Shown piece by piece: positions 17,561 to 26,114 of a stretch of 60,836 nucleotides of DNA. The stretch's first letter is position 1. Each line of letters opens with the position of its first letter. This DNA is from Pseudomonadota bacterium (lineage in GTDB: Bacteria > Pseudomonadota > Gammaproteobacteria > CALCKW01). The translations under genes and the position numbers were made by a program. A model generated the notes under the pieces. It did not search any database, was not told the DNA's origin, and saw only the letters and a program-made list of their open reading frames with translations. Location of the stretch: the NCBI GenBank assembly GCA_039196715.1, contig JBCCUP010000024.1, positions 1-60,836 of the forward strand, given 5' to 3'.

Positions 17561-18571
17561 CTACGCGTTTCGGCTGTGCCAGACCGTGCGAGCCCAGTCG
17601 AGTGCGGTGTCGGCGTCGTCGCCGGCCTCGCCGTGCCGCACCGCGGCCAGGGTCGCAATCACGGCCTGCTCGGCGTAGGCGTGTGGGGCGCCGTCCCAGA
17701 CCCGCTGCAGGGTGTCGGGTGCGTCGAGTGCGCCGCGATCCCACTGGCCGGTGGCGGGCAGGGTGATCTCGGAGGCGACGCCCGCGCGGGCACAGCGCAA
17801 CACCACAGGTCGCTCGGGCCGCACTTCGGCCTCGCCGCCCTCGCCGCGAAACGCGAGCACCGCCGGGGCACGGTCGAGCACGGCGGTGTCCTGGTGGATC
17901 ACATCGAAGTTGCGGTGAAACACGCCGTGCACGCTGAGTGGCGCGGACAGCGGGTTCAGCATCCGCGCAACGGTGTGCAGCGGCACCCGCAATCCGAGGG
18001 TCTGCTGCAGCATGAGCAGCGACGACAGGGTCGGACTGAACGCCTGCAGAGGCACGTAGCTCAGGTGGTGTTCGGCGAGGTGCGATTGGGCCTCGGCCAG
18101 CGAGCCCGCCAGCGGGATGCCAAGTGCGGGCAGCGCGTGTTCGGTGTACAAGCGGGTTGGTGTCGGTCCGACCTGGCCGTGCAGCAGCACCCGGACACCC
18201 TGCTGCGCCAGTGCCTTGACTGCGAGCAGGTACCACGGCAGGTGACGACGCTTGCCGGCGTAGCAGCCCCAGTCGATGTCGGGTCGGATGCCGTCGGGCA
18301 CGCGCAGGCGGGCGCGCACGGCGTCGGTGAACCCGGCCGCCTCGTCCGGGGTTTCCTCGCGCACGCGGATCAGCACGAAAAAGGCCCCGATCTGCACGTC
18401 ACAACAGTGGCCGTCGAGCACCATGCCGAGCGCGTCCCGCGCTTCGTCTCGGGTCAGCGAACGCGAGCCGCGGCGGCCCTTGCCGATGATTCGCAGGTAG
18501 TCGGTGAACGTCACAGCCGGCGCCGTCGAGGCGGGGGGCAGCTCGGTGGGGCAGGTGGCCGACACGCTCAC
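17561..18571 (-). CDS. TrpD2/YbiB-like glycosyltransferase-family protein
   Basis: A 336-residue protein of the anthranilate phosphoribosyltransferase fold. The N-terminal helical domain (TRDEARDALGMVLDGHCCDVQIGAFFVLIRVREETPDEAAGFTDA) is typical, while the phosphoribosyl loop is divergent (LLHGQVGPTPTRLYTEHALPALG), as in YbiB/TrpD2 proteins, which bind nucleic acid rather than make tryptophan. It starts with GTG 18571 overlapping the upstream stop by four bases. It is the last gene of the nitrate assimilation operon, a position such genes occupy in other proteobacterial nas operons. Its role there is unknown. Confidence 0.78.
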   Translation of the reverse strand: MSVSATCPTELPPASTAPAVTFTDYLRIIGKGRRGSRSLTRDEARDALGMVLDGHCCDVQIGAFFVLIRVREETPDEAAGFTDAVRARLRVPDGIRPDIDWGCYAGKRRHLPWYLLAVKALAQQGVRVLLHGQVGPTPTRLYTEHALPALGIPLAGSLAEAQSHLAEHHLSYVPLQAFSPTLSSLLMLQQTLGLRVPLHTVARMLNPLSAPLSVHGVFHRNFDVIHQDTAVLDRAPAVLAFRGEGGEAEVRPERPVVLRCARAGVASEITLPATGQWDRGALDAPDTLQRVWDGAPHAYAEQAVIATLAAVRHGEAGDDADTALDWARTVWHSRNA

Positions 18572-19581
18572 AGGGCGGTCACGCAGCGCGCCGCTGCCGT
18601 GTGGGCAGCGCCGGCCTCGTCGACCTGGAAGCCAAGCGTGCGCAGGCGTGCCGCCACGGCCCGCTGGGTGACGTCGGTGAACCAGGCCCCGGTGCCGAGC
18701 ACCACCACGCGATGACCCGGTTGGCTGAGGTTGGCGAGCTGCTTGGCCACCACGGGTACACCCGAGGTCGGCGCGAGCAGCGTGTGCCGGGCGGCGTCGC
18801 GGCGGCAGAGCTCGCGCAGGGTGTGCGGCAGGGCGTCGTCGAACACGACAGCATGCGCGCATTGCAGGCGGCGCAGCTCACCCAGGGTGACGCGGTCGGC
18901 GTCGCGGTGGCGGAGGTCGAGCAGCGTGATGTGCGCGGGCTGGCTGGCCAGGCACGGACCGTGGTCGATCAGGCTGTCCAGCGCCCGCGCGGCCGCCGCC
19001 ATGTCGCCCTCGACGGCGAACTGCGCCACCGTGCCGTGGTGGGCGGCCTCCCAGACAGCGCGGCGACCCTCGGGTGCAACGGTGGCTTTCACCTTGGCCC
19101 GTCGGCTCGCGTAGAGCGACGCGAGTGCGCCGAGTGCACTCGGCAGCAGAGCCTCGATCTGGCCCTTGACCGAGCGCGCCAGCACCGGCGATGCGCCCCC
19201 GGTGCCGATCGCCACCGTGACCGGTGCGCGGTCGACGATCGCGGGCACGGTGAAACTGCAGAGGCCGGGGCGGTCGACCACGTTGACTGGCACGCCGCGC
19301 GCGCAGCAATCGGCGCTGATCACCGCGGCGGTGTCGGCACACACGTCGGCCACGATCACCAGGCGGTAGCGGCCTTCGCGCCAGGGTGCGTCGCCGCGGG
19401 CGCGGTGAATCTCGCCTGCGGCCAGGGCGCGTTTCAGGTCTGTGCACGGGTCGTCGGTGTGGATGTCGATGTGGGCGTGAGCGGCGGTGAGCAGCCGTGC
19501 CTTGGCCGCCGCCTCCTCACCCCCACCGACGACCAGGCACGGCTGTTGGTTGAGATTGAAAAAAACGGGAAATTGCTTCAT
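18568..19581 (-). CDS. cysG: Siroheme synthase-like protein: precorrin-2 dehydrogenase with degenerate SUMT half-domain
   Basis: A 337-residue protein. Residues 1 to about 215 match the CysG N-terminal module: FPVFFNLNQQPCLVVGGGEEAAAKARLL (NAD site), NVVDRPGLCSFTVPAIVDR, and GTGGASPVLARSVKGQIE. This module oxidises precorrin-2 and inserts iron to make siroheme. Residues 217-337 align with the first half of the uroporphyrinogen methyltransferase domain (RVTLGELRRLQCAHAVVFDD, ELCRRDA), but its GAGPGD loop reads DLRHRDA, the GGDPFIFGRG loop reads GTGAWFTDVTQ, and the second half is missing. The methyltransferase is therefore probably dead. ATG 19581 overlaps the nasA stop by four bases. Confidence 0.82.
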   Translation of the reverse strand: MKQFPVFFNLNQQPCLVVGGGEEAAAKARLLTAAHAHIDIHTDDPCTDLKRALAAGEIHRARGDAPWREGRYRLVIVADVCADTAAVISADCCARGVPVNVVDRPGLCSFTVPAIVDRAPVTVAIGTGGASPVLARSVKGQIEALLPSALGALASLYASRRAKVKATVAPEGRRAVWEAAHHGTVAQFAVEGDMAAAARALDSLIDHGPCLASQPAHITLLDLRHRDADRVTLGELRRLQCAHAVVFDDALPHTLRELCRRDAARHTLLAPTSGVPVVAKQLANLSQPGHRVVVLGTGAWFTDVTQRAVAARLRTLGFQVDEAGAAHTAAARCVTAL

Positions 19582-22232
19582 GGCGTCGCCCCCTTGCGGG
19601 CAGGCACGTGGGTGGTGATCAGGTGTTGCAGTTCCGGGCGGCACGAGCCACACCCGGTGCCTGCGTTGACCCGCTTGCCAAGGCACGCGATGTCGGCCGC
19701 GCCCTCAACGGTGATGGCGTGCACGATCGTGCGCTCGCCGACCGCGTTGCAGGCGCACACGATCCGACCGACATCGGGTTGATCCGCTGCCGGTACACCG
19801 GCGAGCAGCGCCATGCGCGAGTGCGGCTCAACCGGCGCGGTAAACAGGCTCTGTGTGTGGGCACGCTCCGGCAACGCGCCGGTGCGGGTCAGGGCGACCA
19901 GCGCGATGAGCCGGTCGCCGTCGAGCAGCGCAGCGCGCACGGTGCCGCTCAGGTTGTCCTGGTAGAACACCCAGGGGACCCTGCTGCCGTGGCCGCTCAG
20001 GCGTTGCAGGTCGTCGAGGCTCGGCTCGGCGTCGTCACCGGCCAGCTCGAGTCGGTGCACGGCGCCCTGTGGCACGCGGCACCAGTAATCGGCGTCAGGT
20101 GTGGTCGGGCGTACTGTGCTGACAATGCAGGCTTGCCACCGGATCTCGAATGCGCGTGCACTCACGTGTGCGTGTTTGAATGCCGGTTGGCCGGACAGCG
20201 GGTCGACCGCCGCCGGAATCAGTTCGCACACTGTGGCGGCGCCGGTGAACTGGCGGTTCCAGTGAATCGGCGCAAAAACCTGGCCCGCCGTGACACCGGG
20301 GGTCAGACGCGCGCGCCCGATGTAGCGGCCGTTCGCGGCAGACAGCTCGACAAGGGCGCCATCGCTGACGGCCAGGGCGTCAGCGTCAGCCGGGTTGAAC
20401 TCGACGAAGGGTTCGTCCCGGTGCTGCAGCAGCCGGGCACTCAGGCTGCTGCGGGTCATGGTGTGCCACTGGTCGCGGCAGCGGCCAGTGTTCAGCAGCA
20501 GCCGGTTGTCGTGCTGCGGCACCGCCTGCGGCACCACGGCCACGCAATGGGCTCGGCCCGATGCGGTGTAGAACCGGCCATCGGCAAACGGGCGAGCTGG
20601 TCTGCGGCTGGTGGTCATCGGCCACGGCGTCGGGCGCAGGCTGTCGTACTCGTCGTTGCTGAGCGATTGCAGTGCGCCGATGTTGAAGGCGCGGCTGCCG
20701 TCACCGTTCAGCAGGTGCGACAGTCGGGCGTGTTCGCGAAAGATGTCGGCGGCGTTCGGGTAGTCGAAGGCGGCGCCGAAGCCCATCGCGGCGGCCACGT
20801 CGCAGACGATGCGCCAGTCGGCACGGGCGTTGCCGGGGCGCGGCAGGAACGCGCGCTGGCGCGAGATGGTGCGCTCGGCGCTGGTGACGGTGCCGTCCTT
20901 CTCGCCCCAGGCGAGCGCGGGCAGCAGGACGTCGGCAAACGCGGTGGTGTCGGTCTCCCGCATGCAATCGGAGACGGCGACGAACTCGCACCGGGCGAGC
21001 GCGTCGCGCACGCGCGTGCTGTTCGGCACGCTCACTGCCGGGTTGGTCGCCATGATCCAGATTGCCTTGACCTCGCCCGCGTGCACGGCGTCGAAGAGGT
21101 CGACGGCCTTGAGGCCGGGCGCGCGGGCCATCCGCGGACCGCCCCAGTAGTTGGCGATGGCGTCGACCGCCGTCGGGTCATCGAAGTCGCGGTGCGCAGC
21201 AAGTTGGTTGGCGAGACCGCCGACCTCGCGGCCGCCCATGGCGTTGGGTTGTCCGGTGATCGAGAAGGGGCCGGTACCGGGCTTGCCGATTCGGCCGGTT
21301 GCGAGGTGGCAGTTGATGATCGCGTTGCCCTTGTCACTGCCGTTGGTGGACTGGTTGATGCCCATCGAGAACAGCGTCACCACCTTCTCGCTGCGGGCGA
21401 ACAGGCGGTAGAAGTCGATCAACTGTTCGGTTGACAGGCCGGTCGCTGCAGACACCTGCGCGAGGCTGCCGTGCGCGCGCGCGGCGTCGAGTGTGGCGTC
21501 GAGGTTGTCGCAGTGCGCGTCGCACCAGGCTGGGTCGAGCGCGCCGTGGCCTGCCAGCCAGTTCAGCAAGCCGACGAACAGCCAGTCGTCGCTGCCAGGC
21601 GCGAGGGCGAGGTGGCGGTAGGCGATGTTGCAGGTGGCGGTGGTGCGGGGGTCGATCACCACCACGCGCCGGTTCGGGTGGGCCTGGTGTGCAGCGACCA
21701 GGCGCTGGTACAGCACCGGGTGGGCCCAGGCAGTGTTGGAGCCGACCAGGACGACGAGGTCGGCTTCCTCCACATCGCGGTAGTCGCAGGCGACGATGTC
21801 TTCGCCGAAAGCGCGCTTGTGGGCAACCACGGCGGAGGCCATGCACAGGCGCGAGTTGGTGTCGATATTGGCGCTGCCGATGAACCCCTTCATCAGCTTG
21901 TTGGCGACGTAGTAGTCCTCGGTCAACAACTGACCGGAGCCGTAGATCGCCACCGCGTCCGGCCCGAAGCTGTCGATGACAGCGCTGAACCGGTCGGCGA
22001 CCGTGTTGATCGCCGCTTCCCAGCTTGCGCGCTTGCCGTGTACCTCGGGGTACAGCAGGCGCCCGTCGTGCCCGACGGTCTCGTGCAGGGCATTGCCCTT
22101 CACACACACGCGGCCACGGTTGCTCGGGTGTGTGGGCGAGGGGCTGACCTGCTCGGCGCGTGCGTCGAGCCGCACGCCGCAGCCCACGCCGCAGTACGGG
22201 CAGGTGGTGTCAACCCGCGGCTGTGTCGACAT
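19578..22232 (-). CDS. nasA: Assimilatory nitrate reductase catalytic subunit
   Basis: An 884-residue molybdopterin oxidoreductase. The N-terminal 4Fe-4S site uses C11, C14, C18 and C43 (CPYCGVGCGV ... GRVCVKG). The molybdenum-cofactor region includes NIDTNSRLCMASAV and TNGSDKGNAIINCHLATGRIG, then TNPAVSVPNS and the C-terminal molydopterin-binding beta barrel. Residues 820-880 form a BFD-like 2Fe-2S domain (VCACNAVGERTI ... GTGCGSCRPEL). It reduces nitrate to nitrite in the cytoplasm. All key cysteines are present and the length is normal. It overlaps nirD by 23 bases and the cysG-like gene by four, in the order nirB-nirD-nasA-cysG-trpD2. Confidence 0.94.
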   Translation of the reverse strand: MSTQPRVDTTCPYCGVGCGVRLDARAEQVSPSPTHPSNRGRVCVKGNALHETVGHDGRLLYPEVHGKRASWEAAINTVADRFSAVIDSFGPDAVAIYGSGQLLTEDYYVANKLMKGFIGSANIDTNSRLCMASAVVAHKRAFGEDIVACDYRDVEEADLVVLVGSNTAWAHPVLYQRLVAAHQAHPNRRVVVIDPRTTATCNIAYRHLALAPGSDDWLFVGLLNWLAGHGALDPAWCDAHCDNLDATLDAARAHGSLAQVSAATGLSTEQLIDFYRLFARSEKVVTLFSMGINQSTNGSDKGNAIINCHLATGRIGKPGTGPFSITGQPNAMGGREVGGLANQLAAHRDFDDPTAVDAIANYWGGPRMARAPGLKAVDLFDAVHAGEVKAIWIMATNPAVSVPNSTRVRDALARCEFVAVSDCMRETDTTAFADVLLPALAWGEKDGTVTSAERTISRQRAFLPRPGNARADWRIVCDVAAAMGFGAAFDYPNAADIFREHARLSHLLNGDGSRAFNIGALQSLSNDEYDSLRPTPWPMTTSRRPARPFADGRFYTASGRAHCVAVVPQAVPQHDNRLLLNTGRCRDQWHTMTRSSLSARLLQHRDEPFVEFNPADADALAVSDGALVELSAANGRYIGRARLTPGVTAGQVFAPIHWNRQFTGAATVCELIPAAVDPLSGQPAFKHAHVSARAFEIRWQACIVSTVRPTTPDADYWCRVPQGAVHRLELAGDDAEPSLDDLQRLSGHGSRVPWVFYQDNLSGTVRAALLDGDRLIALVALTRTGALPERAHTQSLFTAPVEPHSRMALLAGVPAADQPDVGRIVCACNAVGERTIVHAITVEGAADIACLGKRVNAGTGCGSCRPELQHLITTHVPARKGATP

Positions 22233-22581
22233 GGTCGGCAGAGATCATCAGTTGCACGCGGCCGCCCTCTATCCCGCCCGGAAGGCTGCCTGCGCTGTGT
22301 TTCGGTGACTCGATGCACACGCCGTCGCGCAGACGGTAGTGGTGTTTGTACAGAGGTGACGTGACCGTCGGCTCGCCGTCGATGTGGGCGACGATGCCGC
22401 TCGCGAGCACCGCGGCGGGCGACGCCATGGGGTCGCAGTTGCCAATCGCAAACACCTGGTCGGTGTTGTTGCCCGGCAGGTAGAAGAGGGCGGCCTGGGT
22501 GTTGTCGACCAGGGCGGCCACGCCGGCAAAGGGCTGCAGCGCCCCGACATCGCGGATGTCCGTCCAGCTCTCAGTTTGCAT
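22210..22581 (-). CDS. nirD: Nitrite reductase (NADH) small subunit
   Basis: A 123-residue Rieske-like NirD: WTDIRDVGALQPFAGVAALV at the start, FAIGNCDPMASPAAVLASGIV, and SPLYKHHYRLRDGVCIE near the end. As in other NirD proteins the Rieske cluster ligands are absent. The subunit associates with NirB. It overlaps the nirB remnant by 11 bases and nasA by 23, indicating translational coupling. It appears intact although the large-subunit gene upstream is not. Confidence 0.9.
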   Translation of the reverse strand: MQTESWTDIRDVGALQPFAGVAALVDNTQAALFYLPGNNTDQVFAIGNCDPMASPAAVLASGIVAHIDGEPTVTSPLYKHHYRLRDGVCIESPKHSAGSLPGGIEGGRVQLMISADHVDTAAG

Positions 22582-22945
22582 GCGACTTCAGCTCCATGCG
22601 AATCAGGGGTTTGATCTCGCCGCGCTCACGGGTGAATTGCACATTGCGGTCACGCGCGTCGGTGTTGACGAAGGTGTTGACGTGTTCCAGCCGCTCCGAT
22701 GAGGCCAGCGTGGTGATCCACTCACACTGGTGGCTCGCGACGATGTGCGCCATCTGCGCGTCGAGCTTCTCCAGCCAGTTGCTCGTGCGTTGCAGGCAGT
22801 CGCCGGTGCGCACGTAGAACATCAGGACGCGGTCGATGTAGCGAACCAGGCCGTCGTCGCTGAGGTCGGTGGCAAAGAGGTCGGCGTGGCGGCCGCATGC
22901 CGCCGTTGCCGCAGACGAACTGGTTCCAGCCGTTCTCTGTGGCAA
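22571..22945 (-). pseudogene. nirB: NirB C-terminal remnant, out of frame with the N-terminal part
   Basis: The last part of a NirB large subunit: RHADLFATDLSDDGLVRYID, then a run ending HQCEWITTLAS and FVNTDARDRNVQFTRERGEIKPL. The preceding conserved stretch VIATENGWNQFVCGNGGMRP is encoded just upstream, but in another frame. At about 22896-22900 the DNA reads ATG CGG CCG CCAC where the family expects ATG CGG CCG CGC CAC, a net loss of two bases. About 17-20 residues usually found between the WLE and QM motifs also appear to be missing. The piece has no credible start of its own. Either the gene is dead or the assembly is wrong here. Confidence 0.85.
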
Positions 22946-24154
22946 TCACGCCGCCAATCCCTCGCAGTAGGCACGTCCGAACAACAAGCGGTCCCGCAGC
23001 GCGTGCGTGTCGGTCCCGTTCTGCATCACGCTGTGTAGCCAGGGACCATCGCGAACGTCGCCGTACAGCATGATCGCGACCAACCTGCCGTCCTCGAGCA
23101 CCAGCTTGCGCCGCGCCGGTGTCAGCGGGTCGTCGAAGAGGATCACGTGGTCGGTGTGGGCGTTGACGTCGCCGGCGGAGAACACATCGATGCCGGCGAC
23201 TTTCAATTGGGTGGCGTGCTCGCGCCGAACGTAGGGCTGGCCTGGTCGGCCGAGCAGGGTGTCGGCCAGCACGGCCGCGTGGTCGCGGATCGGCGGCACC
23301 AGGCCGACCGTTTCGCCTGCGCACTCGGCACATTCGCCGAGCGCGAAGACCACCGGGTCGGCGGTTTGCAGGCTCCGGTCGACGACCACACCGCGGTTGA
23401 CCGCCAGGGCCGCGTCGACCGCGAGCTCGGTGCGCGGTTCGATGCCGGTGGCAAAGACGAGCTGTTGCGCCGGGATCTCGGTGCCGTCGTCGAGGGTCAC
23501 TGACTGCACGGCGGTGTCGCCGTTGACCGTGGCGAGCTCGGCGTTGAGATGCACGCTCAGGCCGCGGGCGACGAGGTTGTCCAGCAGCAAACGACCCGCC
23601 GCGTCGTCGAGTTGTCGGTTCAGCAGCCACCCGTTGCGGTGCACCAGCGTGACGGTGCGGCCGCGCGCCAGCAGGCCGGCCGCGGCCTCGAGCCCGAGCA
23701 GGCCGCCGCCGAACACGACGGTGTGCTCCGAGGCCGGTGTGTCGATCAGGGCGCGGGCGTCGTCCAACGTGCGGAACACCTGGACACCTGCCAGGGATGC
23801 GTCGGCCGCCGCCGGCACACGGGCGCGGGCGCCGGTGGCGAGCACCAGCTTGTCGTAGGCGAGGTCGTCGCCGCTGTCGAGGTGCACGCGCTGCGTGCTG
23901 CGGTCAATCGACGTCACCTGTACACCCGTCATCAGCCGCACTCCGTTGCCGGTGTACCAGTCGGTGTCACGCAGGGCGATGGCGCTGCTGTCGGCGTCGC
24001 CGGCGAGCACCTGCGAGAGTTGCACGCGGTTGTAGGCGCTGTGGTGTTCTGCGCCGATCACCGTGACGGAAACCGCCTGCTGCTGACGGCGTTGAAAGAG
24101 CTCGCCAAGCAGGCAGTCTGCCGCGATGCTGTTGCCGACGACCACGATGTGCAT
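22946..24154 (-). CDS. nirB: NirB N-terminal FAD/NAD(P)H module, gene truncated
   Basis: A 402-residue product: FAD-binding start MHIVVVGNSIAADCLLGEL, LVLATGARARVP, a second nucleotide-binding motif VVFGGGLLGLEAAAGLL, GECAECAGETVGLVPP, and a rubredoxin-reductase-like C-terminal region ending LRDRLLFGRAYCEGLAA. This is the NAD(P)H dehydrogenase half of NirB. The family continues for about 430 more residues with the BFD 2Fe-2S, ferredoxin-like and siroheme/4Fe-4S domains. Here a stop follows directly, and the downstream DNA resumes near the family's end. The product could at most act as a diaphorase. ATG 24154 is one base from the nrtD stop. Confidence 0.85.
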   Translation of the reverse strand: MHIVVVGNSIAADCLLGELFQRRQQQAVSVTVIGAEHHSAYNRVQLSQVLAGDADSSAIALRDTDWYTGNGVRLMTGVQVTSIDRSTQRVHLDSGDDLAYDKLVLATGARARVPAAADASLAGVQVFRTLDDARALIDTPASEHTVVFGGGLLGLEAAAGLLARGRTVTLVHRNGWLLNRQLDDAAGRLLLDNLVARGLSVHLNAELATVNGDTAVQSVTLDDGTEIPAQQLVFATGIEPRTELAVDAALAVNRGVVVDRSLQTADPVVFALGECAECAGETVGLVPPIRDHAAVLADTLLGRPGQPYVRREHATQLKVAGIDVFSAGDVNAHTDHVILFDDPLTPARRKLVLEDGRLVAIMLYGDVRDGPWLHSVMQNGTDTHALRDRLLFGRAYCEGLAA

Positions 24155-24155
24155 C

Positions 24156-25031
24156 TCAGGCCACCCCTCGGCTGTCTTCGACCACGGCGGCCTCGGTGTC
24201 GGCGGACTTGGGTGTTGTGCCACCGGCGGCTGCCGGCAGCGATTCCACCTTGCGCTGTTTCTCGTAGAGGAAGCGCAGCAGCGCCTCGCGTTTCTGGTTG
24301 TAGACCGGGTCCTTTGCCAGTGCCAGGCGGTCGCGTGGGCGCGCCAGCTCGACAGTTTCGATCTCGCCAATGGTGGCGGACGGCCCGTTGGTCATCATCA
24401 CGATGCGGTCGGACAACAGCACGGCTTCGTCGATGTCGTGCGTGATCATCACGACGATGTTCTTGAGTTTGGCGTGGATCGCCATCAGCGCGTCCTGCAA
24501 CTGTGCGCGGGTGAGTGCGTCCAGCGCGCCGAAGGGCTCGTCCATCAGCAGCACCCTGGGCTCCATCGACAGGGCCCGCGCGATGCCCACGCGTTGCTTC
24601 ATACCGCCCGAGATCTCGGATGGCCGCTTGTCGCGTGCGTGGATCATGTCGACCAGCTCGAGGTTGTGGGCGATCCAGTCGTTGCGCTCGGCCTTGGTCT
24701 TGGATGTCTTGAACACCACGTTGACCGCGAGTTCGACGTTCTGCCATACCGTCAGCCAGGGCAGCAGGGAGTGGTTCTGAAACACCACTGCGCGGTCCGG
24801 GCCTGGTCCGTCGACCTCCCGGCCGTTGACGAGGGCACCACCACGGGTGCCAGGGGTCAAGCCTGCGATGACGTTCATGACCGTGGACTTGCCGCAGCCA
24901 GAGTGTCCGATCACCGAAATGAACTCACCGTCCTGCACGTCGAGGCTGACGTTCTTCAAGGCCGTGAACACCCCGGTCTTGGTGGGGAACTCGACGTCCA
25001 GATGACTGATCTGCAAATAGGCGTTTTTCAT
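24156..25031 (-). CDS. nrtD: Nitrate ABC transporter ATP-binding protein
   Basis: A 291-residue ABC ATPase: Walker A GHSGCGKST, Q-loop VVFQNHSLLPWLTVW, signature SEISGGMKQRVGIARAL, Walker B VLLMDEPFGALD and the switch MITHDIDEAVLLSDR. All motifs are intact. The sequence style (TPGTRGGALVNGREVDGPGPDRAVVFQ) is that of nitrate/sulfonate/taurine importers of the NrtD/SsuB group. A tail of about 30 residues beyond the domain is Ala/Thr-rich. GGAG lies about 9 nt before ATG 25031. It energises uptake through NrtB. Confidence 0.9.
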   Translation of the reverse strand: MKNAYLQISHLDVEFPTKTGVFTALKNVSLDVQDGEFISVIGHSGCGKSTVMNVIAGLTPGTRGGALVNGREVDGPGPDRAVVFQNHSLLPWLTVWQNVELAVNVVFKTSKTKAERNDWIAHNLELVDMIHARDKRPSEISGGMKQRVGIARALSMEPRVLLMDEPFGALDALTRAQLQDALMAIHAKLKNIVVMITHDIDEAVLLSDRIVMMTNGPSATIGEIETVELARPRDRLALAKDPVYNQKREALLRFLYEKQRKVESLPAAAGGTTPKSADTEAAVVEDSRGVA

Positions 25032-25044
25032 GACGGGTGCTCCA

Positions 25045-26037
25045 CTACCGTTTGGCGATCTCGGGGTCCCAGGCGACACGTCGCAACAGGAACAGCATCA
25101 GGCGGTCGAGCACGAAGCCGATCAGACCGATCGTGATGACCGCCACCATGATGCGGGCCAGGGATTGGGACGAGCCGTTCTGAAATTCGTCCCAGACGAA
25201 CTTCCCGAGTCCGGGGTTCTGCGCGAGCATCTCGGCGGCTATCAGGACCATCCAAGCCACGCCGAGCGACAACCGCAAACCGGTGAAGATCATCGGCAGT
25301 GAGGACGGCAATACGACGCGGCGGACGTGCGTGAGCCGGCCGAGGCGCAACACGCGTGAGACGTTTTGCAGGTCCGGGTCAATATTGGCTACCCCGACCG
25401 AGGTGTTGATGAGGGTGGGCCAGAGGCTGCACAGCATGACCGTCACGACCGAGTTGATGAACGACTTCTCGAACATCGGGTCGTCGGTGACGTAGACTGC
25501 GCTGACCACCATCGTGACCAACGGCAGCCACGCCAGGGGTGAGACGGGCTTGAAGAGCTGCACGAGCGGGTTCACCGCACTGTGCATGTTACGGCTCAAG
25601 CCAATCACGATGCCGGCGGGGATTGCAATCGCCGAGGCGAGCACGAAGCCGGTCAGCACCGTCAGGATGCTGGTAAGGATCTGGTCGAAGTAGGTCGGCT
25701 TGCCGGTGTACGCGCGAATCTTCGGTTTGAAGTCCGGTTCCTTCTCCAGGCGCTTGGCGTTCCGCTCTTCCTGACGCTGGTAGAAGGCTGCTTCCTTCTC
25801 TCGCTCGCGTCGGTGCTCGCTGACCAGGGCACTGGCCTGTTGACTGACCTCAACCGGGCCGGGAAACGCGCCCAGCGAGGTGTTGATCTGCGAGGCGACG
25901 ATGCTCCAGATCAGCAGGAAAGCGGCGATGCCGAGGACCGGCAGTACCGCGTTTTCGACAACCGTGCTGTTGAGCCAGGCGCCGAGGCGAAAACGCCGTG
26001 CCGGGTTGGGTGTCGAGAACGCGTTGATCACGCTCAT
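25045..26037 (-). CDS. nrtB: Nitrate ABC transporter permease
   Basis: A 330-residue inner-membrane permease with about six helices. The EAA loop appears as VANIDPDLQNVSRVLRLGRLTHVRRVVLPSSLPMIFTGLRLSLG. Between the first and second helices is a highly charged stretch (residues about 70-125, HRREREKEAAFYQRQEERNAKRLEKEPDF), probably periplasmic. The protein forms the nitrate channel with NrtD and the binding protein NrtA. It lies 13 bp before nrtD and 77 bp after nrtA. Confidence 0.9.
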   Translation of the reverse strand: MSVINAFSTPNPARRFRLGAWLNSTVVENAVLPVLGIAAFLLIWSIVASQINTSLGAFPGPVEVSQQASALVSEHRREREKEAAFYQRQEERNAKRLEKEPDFKPKIRAYTGKPTYFDQILTSILTVLTGFVLASAIAIPAGIVIGLSRNMHSAVNPLVQLFKPVSPLAWLPLVTMVVSAVYVTDDPMFEKSFINSVVTVMLCSLWPTLINTSVGVANIDPDLQNVSRVLRLGRLTHVRRVVLPSSLPMIFTGLRLSLGVAWMVLIAAEMLAQNPGLGKFVWDEFQNGSSQSLARIMVAVITIGLIGFVLDRLMLFLLRRVAWDPEIAKR

Positions 26038-26114
26038 GTCAGTCTCCGCAGTGTGGTCGAGTCGGACAGCGTCGGGTGCGAGGCCGGCGCGTGACCGGCC
26101 CCGCGCAGCCGGGC

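Noticed and set aside
16415-18715. 766-codon plus-strand frame across three minus-strand genes
   Set aside because: It crosses gene boundaries and intergenic DNA and has no domain; it is a high-GC shadow.
22722-23630. 302-codon minus-strand frame overlapping the nirB region
   Set aside because: Only its VIATENGWNQFVCGNGGMRP stretch is NirB-like. The rest is an out-of-frame reading of the FAD module, so it is evidence for the frameshift, not a gene.
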